Position numbers and translations under genes: made by a program
Shown: positions 43,189-50,520 of the stretch, one piece after another
Numbering within the stretch: position 1 is the first letter of the stretch
Layout: every line of letters starts with the position of its first letter
Assembly (NCBI GenBank): GCA_038323835.1
Contig: JBBQHI010000015.1
Span: 1 to 64,000 of the forward strand
DNA from: JACVRW01 sp038323835
Lineage (GTDB): Bacteria > Actinomycetota > Thermoleophilia > Solirubrobacterales > Thermoleophilaceae
Direction: 5' to 3'
DNA length: 64,000 nucleotides
The notes under the pieces: generated by a model
What the model was told of the DNA's origin: nothing
The model's input: the letters and a program-made list of their open reading frames with translations, nothing else
Database searches by the model: none

Positions 43189-45081
43189 CGCGGCCGCGGC
43201 CACGACGGGACGGGACGCCACCAGCAGGTTCAGCTTGGCCCGCACCCCGCGGCCGCCGAGGCGCCCGCGCACGCGGTCGGCCACGATTGTGAGCACGCCA
43301 CCCGGCACGCCGCGCCCGGACACGCGCACCCGGCCCCGCTGCTCCCGCTCGCCGAAACGGCGAATGCGCCCGCTCACGCGCACCCCGGGGACGAAGCGGA
43401 GACCCCTGAGCACCACTCCGCCGTTCTGCGCGATCCGGTAGGTCCCGCCCCGGAGGCCGCCGCCGCGCGCAATGTCGCGGCTCCGCGGGTCGAAGACGAG
43501 CTCGGTCACCGCGTCCTCCAGCACGTCGCGGAGCGTGAGCCTCACCGCCACCAGCGTCCGCCCGCGCAGGCCCGCGACGCCGGGGAGCTTCCTCACCCGT
43601 GACAGGCGAGTGGGCGGCGGGGGCTGGGGGAAGAACGCGCGGCGCACCTTCCCGCAGCGCGTGGGCACTCGGCCACCCCTGAAGAAGCGGTCGAACGCCC
43701 GGCGGGCACACGGGCTCGGATCGGACCCGAGCACCGAGTGGCCGGTGGCCGGCGCCACCACGAGCTGGGCCTGCGGGAACCGCGCGGCCACGCGCTTCGC
43801 GTTCTCCACCGGCGTGCGCAGGTCGTCCTCGCCGTCCAACAGGAGCACGGGCACGTTCGGGAGCGGAGTGGTGGCGGGCGGCGGCGGAGGGCTGGCCACG
43901 GGCCAGCGACCGCAGAGGGTGAGCAGATCGCTGTCCAGCACGGTGGCGCGGTCGAACGGGAGGAAGTCCGAGTCGGGCCGAGCGGTCGCCACCAGCAGGG
44001 CGTCGCGGCGGCGAACCGCGGGGTCGGGCGGCGTGTTGCGGGCCCAGGGGAAGGGCGTCTCCTCACACGTGGTGGCCGCGTACAGCGCCGCGCTCAGGAT
44101 GCGCGGGGGCGGCGGACGGCCGGCCACGGTGAAGGTCCGCCGGCTGAGCCGCAGCAGCGGTGCGGGATCTCGTCTGAGGGCAGCGCGCACTGCACCCGGG
44201 AAGGCGGCCCGCAGAGCGGGATCGACATCCCCCGCGATCAATATGCCGAGCAGGTCGTTGCGGCCCAGCGAAGTGCTCCGGGTGCGGCCCCGGGCGTCCA
44301 CCAGCGGCCCGCGGAGCCGGCCGCGGCGGCGCATCTGCCCCACCAGCTCCTGGAGGTCCGCCACCGGATCGCGAGTGAACGACGAGCACGCGCCCCGGCA
44401 CACCGCCCGGAGCGCCCGCGGCACCGCGGCGATGGTGTCGGAGTAGAGGGGGTCCGGGCCCGCGGCCTCCACCACCGAGTCGAGCGCGAGGCGCTCCACG
44501 TGGGTGGGGTAGCGGAGCGCGTAGGCCAGGGCCACCTTGGTCCCGTAAGAGGTGCCGAAGAGCGCGATCCGGTCGATCCCGAGCTCGCGGCGGATGGCCT
44601 CCACGTCCTCCACCGAGTCGGCCGTGGTGTAGAAGCCACGCCGCGACTGCAGGCCGGTGGCGCAGCGCCCGGCCGCATCCTCGGCGCTCAGCAGGTTGGC
44701 CTGCTCGAGCTCCCGGCAGCGGAGCGGGCCCGAACGCCCCGTCCCGCGCTGGTCGAAAACGATCACGTCACGGCTGCGGTAGGCCGGGAAGAGGAGCCCC
44801 ACCCCGTCACCCGCGAAGGCCTCGGTGGCCGACTGCCCGGGGCCGCCGGCCAGCACGATCACCGCGCCGCGCGCGGGCTGCATTCGGGAGCGAATCCGCT
44901 TCACCATCAGGGATACCGTGCCCGGCCTGGCACCGGTGCGGTCCAGCGGCACCTTCACGCGGGCGCACGAGTAGCCGTACCCGCCGCAGCGCTCGAAGCG
45001 AGGCGCGGCGCGGGCCGGCGACGACGCGGAAAGTGCGACGCCGAGTGCCGCAAGGCCCACCAGCAGGTGGCGGCGAAGCAC
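43171..45081 (-). CDS. Secreted alpha/beta hydrolase, tripeptidyl aminopeptidase-like
   Basis: 636 residues. The signal peptide 'HLLVGLAALGVALSASSPAR' is followed by the TAP-type opening 'CARVKVPLDRTGARPGTVSL'. The oxyanion region is 'IVLAGGPGQSATEAF', the nucleophile elbow is 'IALFGTSYGTKVALAYALRY' (Ser in GTSYG), and the late Asp/His region is 'VLLLDGEDDLRTPVENAKRV' with 'APATGHSVLG'. This is a proline-iminopeptidase/SlpD-type exported hydrolase. About 120 extra C-terminal residues with two similar beta-rich segments are not part of the hydrolase. It starts 21 bases from the divergent carboxylase gene. Confidence 0.82.
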   Translation of the reverse strand: MLRRHLLVGLAALGVALSASSPARAAPRFERCGGYGYSCARVKVPLDRTGARPGTVSLMVKRIRSRMQPARGAVIVLAGGPGQSATEAFAGDGVGLLFPAYRSRDVIVFDQRGTGRSGPLRCRELEQANLLSAEDAAGRCATGLQSRRGFYTTADSVEDVEAIRRELGIDRIALFGTSYGTKVALAYALRYPTHVERLALDSVVEAAGPDPLYSDTIAAVPRALRAVCRGACSSFTRDPVADLQELVGQMRRRGRLRGPLVDARGRTRSTSLGRNDLLGILIAGDVDPALRAAFPGAVRAALRRDPAPLLRLSRRTFTVAGRPPPPRILSAALYAATTCEETPFPWARNTPPDPAVRRRDALLVATARPDSDFLPFDRATVLDSDLLTLCGRWPVASPPPPPATTPLPNVPVLLLDGEDDLRTPVENAKRVAARFPQAQLVVAPATGHSVLGSDPSPCARRAFDRFFRGGRVPTRCGKVRRAFFPQPPPPTRLSRVRKLPGVAGLRGRTLVAVRLTLRDVLEDAVTELVFDPRSRDIARGGGLRGGTYRIAQNGGVVLRGLRFVPGVRVSGRIRRFGEREQRGRVRVSGRGVPGGVLTIVADRVRGRLGGRGVRAKLNLLVASRPVVAAAASTRLR

Positions 45082-45102
45082 ACCGATAACCTACCCGGCC
45101 GC

Positions 45103-46869
45103 ATGTTCGGCAAGGTTCTGGTGGCCAATAGAGGCGAGATCGCCATTCGCGTCATGCGCTCGCTCGAGGAGCTCGGGGTCGCCAGCGTGGCGGTGTACTC
45201 GGAGCCCGACCGCGACGCGCCCCACGCCCGGCGGGCGGATGAGGCGTACCTGCTCGGCCCCGGGCCGGCGGCCGAGAGCTACCTGAGCGTCGAGCGGATC
45301 CTGGACGCAGCCCGCAAGTCCGGGGCGGAGGCGATCCACCCCGGGTACGGCTTCCTCGCGGAGAACGCCGCCTTCGCCCGCGCCTGCGAGGACGCGGGAA
45401 TCGTGTTCGTCGGCCCGCCCGCCGACGCGATCGACGCCATGGGATCGAAGACCAGGGCGCGCGAGCTGATGAAGGGGGCGGGTGTTCCGATCGTGCCCGG
45501 CACCACCGAGCCGGTGGAGACCGTGGAGGACGCCCGCAAGGTGATCGCCGACTCGATCGGCTACCCGGTGGCCATCAAGGCCGCCGGCGGCGGGGGCGGC
45601 AAGGGCTTTCGCGTGGCCGAGACCGAGGACAAGCTCCAGGAGGCGTTCGAGGGCGCCTCGCGCGAGGGCGAGAAGTTCTTCTCCGACGGCACGGTGTACG
45701 TGGAGCGCTACCTGGCCGACCCGCGCCACGTTGAGGTGCAGGTGCTGGCGGACGGGCACGGCAACGTGATCCACCTCTTCGAGCGCGACTGCTCGGTCCA
45801 GCGCCGCCACCAGAAGCTGATCGAGGAGAGCCCGGCCCCCGCCGTGGATCCCGAGCTGCGCGAGCGGATCGGGAAGATCGGCACCGACGCCGCCCGCGCG
45901 GTGGGGTACCGGTCGGCGGGCACGATCGAGGGCCTGCTGGCCGACGGCGAGTACTACTTCCTCGAGATGAACACCCGCGTGCAGGTGGAGCACTGCGTGA
46001 CCGAGATGGTCACCGGGATCGACATCGTGCGTGAGCAGCTGAAAATCGCCGCCGGGGAGCCGCTCGCCTACGCGCAGGACGACGTGGTGATTCGTGGCCA
46101 CGCGATCGAATGCCGCATCAACGCCGAGGACGCCTCCAAGAAGTTCGCCCCGGCGCCCGGGCGGATCACCTCCTACCGCGAGCCCGCCGGCCCGTTCGTG
46201 CGCGTGGACTCCGGCGCCGAGGAGGGCTACGAGGTGCTGCCCCTCTACGACCCGATGATCGCCAAGCTGATCGTGTGGGACGTGGACCGCGAGGCCTCCA
46301 CCCGGCGAATGCTGCGCGCGCTGGACGAGTACGAGATCGGCGGGCTCAAGACCCTGATCCCGTTCCACCAAGAGCTGATGAAGAGCGAGCAGTGGGCGCG
46401 CGGGGAGACCTGCCGCGACCTCGTGGAGGACAGGGAGTGGCTCAAGAAGCTGGCCTTCCCGGCGCCGGAGAAGGCGGACGTTGACGGCGAGGCGGCCGAG
46501 AAGGTGTCGCGCGAGTACGCCGTGGAGGTCTCCGGTCGCCGCTTCGACGTGACGGTGATCGGCGAGGCCGGCCCGAACGGCGCCAACGGCGCCGCTACCG
46601 CGGCCACCCGTCAGGCACCGAGGCGCGAGCGCAAGAGCGGGAGTGGCGGCGGGGCCCCCGGCGCGCTCATCTCGCCCATGCAGGGCACCGTGCTCAAGGT
46701 GGCGGTCGAGAAGGGCGCCCAGGTCGAGGAGGGCGCCCTGGTGTGCGTGATCGAGGCCATGAAGATGGAGAACGAGATCACCGCCCCCAGCGCGGGGACC
46801 ATCGAGCAACTCGAGGTGTCCGAGGGCAGCTCCGTGGCCAGCGGCGACACCATCGCCGTCATCAAGTAG
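45103..46869 (+). CDS. Acetyl/propionyl-CoA carboxylase alpha subunit (biotin carboxylase + BCCP)
   Basis: 588 residues from ATG 45103; the very long frame upstream is antisense to the hydrolase gene. It has the biotin carboxylase N-domain 'KVLVANRGEIAIRVMRSLEE', the ATP-grasp glycine loop 'AIKAAGGGGGKGFRVAE', 'EMNTRVQVEHCVTEMVTGID' and the C-domain. A linker follows, and a biotinyl domain with the acceptor lysine in 'VCVIEAMKMENEITAPSAGT'. It carboxylates its own biotin with ATP and bicarbonate, and the carboxyl is passed on by a beta subunit, probably the one at 30024-31613. The genes are 13.5 kb apart, unlike many actinobacteria where they adjoin. Confidence 0.92.
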   Translation: MFGKVLVANRGEIAIRVMRSLEELGVASVAVYSEPDRDAPHARRADEAYLLGPGPAAESYLSVERILDAARKSGAEAIHPGYGFLAENAAFARACEDAGIVFVGPPADAIDAMGSKTRARELMKGAGVPIVPGTTEPVETVEDARKVIADSIGYPVAIKAAGGGGGKGFRVAETEDKLQEAFEGASREGEKFFSDGTVYVERYLADPRHVEVQVLADGHGNVIHLFERDCSVQRRHQKLIEESPAPAVDPELRERIGKIGTDAARAVGYRSAGTIEGLLADGEYYFLEMNTRVQVEHCVTEMVTGIDIVREQLKIAAGEPLAYAQDDVVIRGHAIECRINAEDASKKFAPAPGRITSYREPAGPFVRVDSGAEEGYEVLPLYDPMIAKLIVWDVDREASTRRMLRALDEYEIGGLKTLIPFHQELMKSEQWARGETCRDLVEDREWLKKLAFPAPEKADVDGEAAEKVSREYAVEVSGRRFDVTVIGEAGPNGANGAATAATRQAPRRERKSGSGGGAPGALISPMQGTVLKVAVEKGAQVEEGALVCVIEAMKMENEITAPSAGTIEQLEVSEGSSVASGDTIAVIK

Positions 46870-46878
46870 GCCGCGGCC

Positions 46879-47976
46879 GTGCCGGCCGCCATCGTCGTGG
46901 GTGCCGGCTCCTTCGGGGCGTCGCTCGCCGACCGGCTGGTGGCCGAGGGCTGGGAGGTGACGCTCATCGACCGCTTCGGCCCGGGTGACCCGCGAGCCGA
47001 GTCCGGGGGCGAGACGCGCCTGCTCCGCTTCTCCCACGGCGGCGACGCCCTCTACACGCGTCTGGCCCGCCGATCCCGCGAGCACTGGCTGGAGCTGGGC
47101 GGAGTGCTGGTGGAATCGGGCATGGCGTGGCTTGTGCGCGACCGAGGCGGCTGGGAGGCCGACAGCGAGCGCGTGCTGCGCGCGGAGCACGTCCCGGTGG
47201 AGATCCTGGACCCGGCGGACGCCGTGCGCCTGCTTCCGGGCCTCGCTCCGGAGGGGCTCCACCACGTGCTCCACGAGCCGGAGGCCGGCGTGCTGCGCGC
47301 GGCCGAGGGCGTGCGGCTCCTGACCGCGCGCGCCGTGGACGGGGGCGCGCGGATGGAGGTGGGCGAGGCCCGCCCCGAGGCGTCCGGGGTCCGGTTCGGC
47401 TCGCGGGTGCTCGAGGCGGACGTGGTGGTGTGGGCCTGCGGCGCCTGGCTGGCGAGCCTGTTCCCTGAGCTCGTCTCGCTCCGGGTCACGCTCCAGCAGG
47501 CGGTCCTGTTCGAGGCGGGTCCCGCGTTCGCCGGTCCGGGCTGGGTGGACTTCGCCGGTGGCTGGTACGGGCACGGCGCGATCGCCCCTCACGGATTCAA
47601 GGTTGCGTCCGACGCGGACGGCCGCGACGTGGACCCCGACGCACGGCCCGCCGAGGCGGGCGACGACGCCGTGACGCGGGCCCGCGAATACCTCGCCCTG
47701 CGCTTCCCGGAGCTCGCCCGGGCGCCCGTGCTGGGAGCTCCGGTGTGCCACTACAGCCTCACGGAGGACTCGAACTTCATCCTCGCCCCGCGACCCGGGA
47801 TGCCCGGCCACTGGCTGCTCGGCGGCGGCTCGGGGCACGGGTTCAAGCACGGACCGGCGGTGGCCGAGCACATGGCGGCCGTGCTCGGCGGACGGACCGA
47901 GCCCGAGGAGCGCTTCGCGCTGGGCGACCGCCGCCCGGGCCGCAGCCTGCGCACGGCCGGCTCCCAGCGTGGATAG
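46879..47976 (+). CDS. FAD-dependent amine/sarcosine oxidase-like oxidoreductase (DAO family)
   Basis: 365 residues from GTG 46879, nine bases after the carboxylase stop. The dinucleotide motif 'AAIVVGAGSFGASLADRLVA' is N-terminal, followed by 'GGETRLLRFSHGGDALYTRL' as in monomeric sarcosine oxidase/SolA, and the C-terminal FAD segment 'PGHWLLGGGSGHGFKHGPAV'. In MSOX-type enzymes a Cys in the C-terminal part binds FAD covalently; here 'APVCHYSLTEDSNFIL' carries a Cys at the corresponding place. It oxidises a secondary amine or N-methyl amino acid, substrate unknown. Its last eight bases overlap the MFS gene. Confidence 0.85.
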   Translation: MPAAIVVGAGSFGASLADRLVAEGWEVTLIDRFGPGDPRAESGGETRLLRFSHGGDALYTRLARRSREHWLELGGVLVESGMAWLVRDRGGWEADSERVLRAEHVPVEILDPADAVRLLPGLAPEGLHHVLHEPEAGVLRAAEGVRLLTARAVDGGARMEVGEARPEASGVRFGSRVLEADVVVWACGAWLASLFPELVSLRVTLQQAVLFEAGPAFAGPGWVDFAGGWYGHGAIAPHGFKVASDADGRDVDPDARPAEAGDDAVTRAREYLALRFPELARAPVLGAPVCHYSLTEDSNFILAPRPGMPGHWLLGGGSGHGFKHGPAVAEHMAAVLGGRTEPEERFALGDRRPGRSLRTAGSQRG

Positions 47977-49207
47977 CCGCGAGGAGCGCAGCCCGAGCGG
48001 TGGTCGGGCGAGCACCGGAGCCTCGAATTCTCGCCGCCTCCTCCCGCTCGTCCTCGCCACCACGGCCACCCAGGCGTCGATCGTCGTCCTGGCCCCCCTC
48101 GTGGTGGAGATCGGGAACGAGTTCGACGCCTCGCTCGGCTCCGTCGGGATCGCCCGCTCGGTGCTGGCGGCCACCGCGGTCGGCGTGTCGCTGGCGATCG
48201 GGCCGCTGATCGACCGCGTGGGAGTGGGGCCGCTGATCGTGGCCGGGGCGCTGCTCGCGATGGCGGGCGCCGGGCTGGCGGCGGCGGCGCCCTCGCTGCT
48301 CGTGTTCTACGCGACCCAGGTGGTCACCGGCGCGGGCGTGGCCTGCATGCTCTCCGCGGGCTTTGCCGGGGTGGCCGCCTACTTCCCTCCCGAGCGCGCC
48401 GCCTGGGCGATGGGCTGGGTGGTGGGCTCGCAGTCCCTGGCCTGGATCGCCGGCACGCCCACGATCGGCTTCCTGGCCGAGCACGGCTCTTGGCGCCTGG
48501 CCTACGCAGTTCCGGCCGGGATCTCTCTGCTCGCGCTCGTGGCGGGACTCCTGGCCCCCGCGGGACGCCTCCGCGAGCCGCACGCGGGTCCGCGGGAGGG
48601 GCTTCTGGCGGTCTTCCGCGATCCCTCCGCGCGGCGCTGGACGCTGGCCGAGCTCGTGGCCTACTCGGCCTGGACCGCCGAGATCACCTACGCCGGGGCG
48701 TTCTACATCAAGACCTACGACCTGGGGGAGACAGCGGTGGGCATCCTTCTGGCGGTGGGCTCGGTGATGTTCCTGCTCGCCTCCACCAACACCGCCCGGC
48801 TGGCCGAGCACTACCCGCGGCGACCGCTGATCGCGCTGGCCGCGCTCGGCATGGGCACGCTCCTGGTGCCGGTGCTGAACGTGACCGTCTCCGTGTGGCT
48901 CACCCTCGGCATGTTCTGCCTGATGGCCCTCTTCGCCGCCGTGCGGTCGGCGGGATCGAGCGCGCTCGGCCTGTCTCAGCTCCCCGGGCAGGCGGGGAGC
49001 ATGATGGCCGCGCGGACCGCGAGCGCGCAGCTCGGGTACATGGTCGGTGCCGGCGTGGGCGGCGTCGTTCTGGAGCTGCTCGGGTTCGGGGCGCTCGGCT
49101 TCGTGCTCCTCGGCGGGATGCTGCTGTCCGCCGTACTCGTGCTGCGCGTGAACGACCCCGAGGCGGCCGTGCCTTCGGCGCGCTACCCCGAGCCCGTGCC
49201 CGACTGA
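47969..49207 (+). CDS. MFS transporter with repeat-encoded N-terminus
   Basis: 412 residues. GTG 47969 is the only usable start before the first membrane helix, so the first 17 residues, 'MDSREERSPSGGRASTG', are encoded by hairpin repeat copy H. Helix 1 begins at 'RRLLPLVLATTATQASIVVL'. Twelve helices follow, with the MFS loop 'LIDRVGVGPLIVAGALLAMA', 'VTGAGVACMLSAGFAGVAAY' and 'ARLAEHYPRRPLIALAALGM' between helices 8 and 9. It looks like a drug/metabolite efflux-type MFS member. The substrate is unknown. It overlaps the oxidase gene by eight bases and probably shares its transcript. Confidence 0.83.
   Translation: MDSREERSPSGGRASTGASNSRRLLPLVLATTATQASIVVLAPLVVEIGNEFDASLGSVGIARSVLAATAVGVSLAIGPLIDRVGVGPLIVAGALLAMAGAGLAAAAPSLLVFYATQVVTGAGVACMLSAGFAGVAAYFPPERAAWAMGWVVGSQSLAWIAGTPTIGFLAEHGSWRLAYAVPAGISLLALVAGLLAPAGRLREPHAGPREGLLAVFRDPSARRWTLAELVAYSAWTAEITYAGAFYIKTYDLGETAVGILLAVGSVMFLLASTNTARLAEHYPRRPLIALAALGMGTLLVPVLNVTVSVWLTLGMFCLMALFAAVRSAGSSALGLSQLPGQAGSMMAARTASAQLGYMVGAGVGGVVLELLGFGALGFVLLGGMLLSAVLVLRVNDPEAAVPSARYPEPVPD
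47979..48020 (+). repeat. Dispersed hairpin repeat, copy H
   Basis: Head 'GCGAGGAGCGCAGC', arms GCCCGAGC and GGTCGGGC (six pairs, one mismatch, one pair) around GGT, tail 'GAGCACCGGAG'. It is translated at the N-terminus of the MFS protein in the same reading frame as copy A in the coiled-coil protein at 5214. Confidence 0.85.
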
Positions 49208-49238
49208 ACGGCCGAGCCCCGCCCGCCACCGTTGGTGC

Positions 49239-49267
49239 TTGCTTTCTGGGGTGCGTCAACCTACGGT
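49239..49267 (+). promoter_or_regulatory. Candidate promoter of the ALFIALGG-type secreted protein
   Basis: -35 TTGCTT (49239-49244), 17-base spacer, -10 TACGGT (49262-49267). It lies in the 120-base gap before the GTG at 49328; an AGAGAGG ribosome site follows eight bases before that start. It matches the actinobacterial housekeeping pattern moderately. Confidence 0.4.
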
Positions 49268-49327
49268 GGACCGACGTCGGCAGGGACGCCGCACCGGTTA
49301 TCCGTCGCCAACAGAGAGGTGTCGATC

Positions 49328-49954
49328 GTGCTGCGCAGAGTCCTCGGCCACATGCGTCACAACGTGGTGGCCTACCTTGCCCTGTTTATCGCCCTTGGCG
49401 GCACCAGCGCCTACGCGGCCAACACGGTGTTCAGCACCGACATCGTGGACGGCGAGGTGAAGTCGGTGGACGTGGGTGACGGCGAGATCAAGAGCGCCGA
49501 TGTGAAGGACCAGAGCCTCACCACCTTCGACGTCTCGACGTTCCTCGGCGCCGATGTGGTGGACAACACCCTCACCGGCGATGACATCGACGAGTCCACC
49601 CTGAACCTGACGGCCGAGGCCGTGCACCTCGTGCCGGCCTCCGGCACGAACGGCTTCACCAACTTCTGGGGGAACGACGACGACGCACTCACGGCGTCGC
49701 CGGCGGGCTACTGGAAGGACCTCGCCGGGATCGTGCATCTGAAGGGCACCGTCGGCACCACGGGCGCGGACGCCCGTGAAACGATCTTCATTCTGCCGGC
49801 CGGCTACCGGCCCAGTGCGCCCGAGCTCTTCCCGGCGGCCACCGTCGGAGGCGGCGGGGTCTCGCAGGTGCTGATCACGACGAACGGCAACGTGGAGGCC
49901 TACTCGGGCAGCACCCTTGGGATGAGCTTCGCGGGCATCGAATACCGGCCCTGA
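49328..49954 (+). CDS. Secreted 'ALFIALGGTSAYA' protein of unknown function
   Basis: 208 residues from GTG 49328, chosen for the AGAGAGG ribosome site. The N-terminus 'MRHNVVAYLALFIALGGTSA' followed by 'YAANTVFSTDIVDGEVKSVD' is the typical signal peptide and repeat start of a protein type common in Thermoleophilia. A beta-helix-like repeat of the pattern 'DIVDGEVKSVDVGDGEIKSA' and 'DVKDQSLTTFDVSTFLGADV' runs over residues 33-90 with a spacing of about ten. The C-terminal 110 residues resemble a beta-sandwich tail ('IVHLKGTVGTTGADARETIF', 'ILPAGYRPSAPELFPA'), similar to phage-tail/collagen-like trimer heads. It is probably a cell-surface fibre; function unknown. Confidence 0.7.
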   Translation: MLRRVLGHMRHNVVAYLALFIALGGTSAYAANTVFSTDIVDGEVKSVDVGDGEIKSADVKDQSLTTFDVSTFLGADVVDNTLTGDDIDESTLNLTAEAVHLVPASGTNGFTNFWGNDDDALTASPAGYWKDLAGIVHLKGTVGTTGADARETIFILPAGYRPSAPELFPAATVGGGGVSQVLITTNGNVEAYSGSTLGMSFAGIEYRP

Positions 49955-49985
49955 GCGAGCGCGCGGCATCCAATACGGTCCCGAG

Positions 49986-50432
49986 ATGGATTACGAAGCG
50001 GTGCGCTCGGGCCTCGAGCAGGCGATTCCGTTCAACCGCCACCTGGGGCTCGAGGTGCTCGAGGTGTCGGACGGGCGCGGAGTGGTGCTGCTCCCCGAGG
50101 GCGACAACCTGTTGAACCACGTGGGCTCCCAGCACGCCGGCGGCCTGTTCTCGGCCGGCGAGGCCGCCTCGGGCGGGGCCTTCGTGGGCGCGTTCGCCGA
50201 GCGCATGGGCAGCATCACGCCGCTGGCGAAGTCCGCCCGGATCGACTACCTGAAGCTCGCCAAGGGACCGATCACGGCCACCGCCACGCTCGGCGGCGAC
50301 AGGACCGACCTGCTGGCCCGCCTGGACGCCGACTCCCGCCTGGAGTTCCCCGTCGAGGTGGAGCTGACGGACGCATCCGGCACCACCGTCGCCCGCATGA
50401 CCGTGGACTGGCACGTCCGGAAGAACGACTAG
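49986..50432 (+). CDS. Hotdog-fold thioesterase-like protein (DUF4442 type)
   Basis: 148 residues. The opening 'LEQAIPFNRHLGLEVLEVSD' with 'VVLLPEGDNLLNHVGSQHAG' and 'GLFSAGEAASGGAFVGAF' is a hotdog-fold pattern with the long central helix after 'HAGGLFS'. 'KSARIDYLKLAKGPITATAT' gives the second half. This is typical of PaaI/DUF4442 proteins, which hydrolyse acyl-CoAs or act as binding proteins. Gene order gives no specific clue. Repeat copy G follows in the gap to the convergent metallohydrolase gene. Confidence 0.75.
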   Translation: MDYEAVRSGLEQAIPFNRHLGLEVLEVSDGRGVVLLPEGDNLLNHVGSQHAGGLFSAGEAASGGAFVGAFAERMGSITPLAKSARIDYLKLAKGPITATATLGGDRTDLLARLDADSRLEFPVEVELTDASGTTVARMTVDWHVRKND

Positions 50433-50470
50433 CCGGAAGCCTGTGTCACCCGAACAACAGCGACGCGAAG

Positions 50471-50514
50471 CGAGGAGCGCAGCCCCGATCGGTGATCGGG
50501 GCGAGCACCGCAGC
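50471..50514 (+). repeat. Dispersed hairpin repeat, copy G
   Basis: Head 'CGAGGAGCGCA', perfect nine-pair stem GCCCCGATC/GATCGGGGC around GGT, tail 'GAGCACCGCAG'. It lies between the convergent stops at 50432 and 50521, similar to copy F. It is closest in arms and tail to the inverted copy D at 27083. Confidence 0.85.
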
Positions 50515-50520
50515 TACGAA

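Noticed and set aside
45091..48174. A 1027-codon minus-strand open frame
   Set aside because: It is antisense to the clear biotin carboxylase and oxidase genes, has no recognisable domain, and its His/Arg/Ala-rich composition is that of a high-GC shadow frame.
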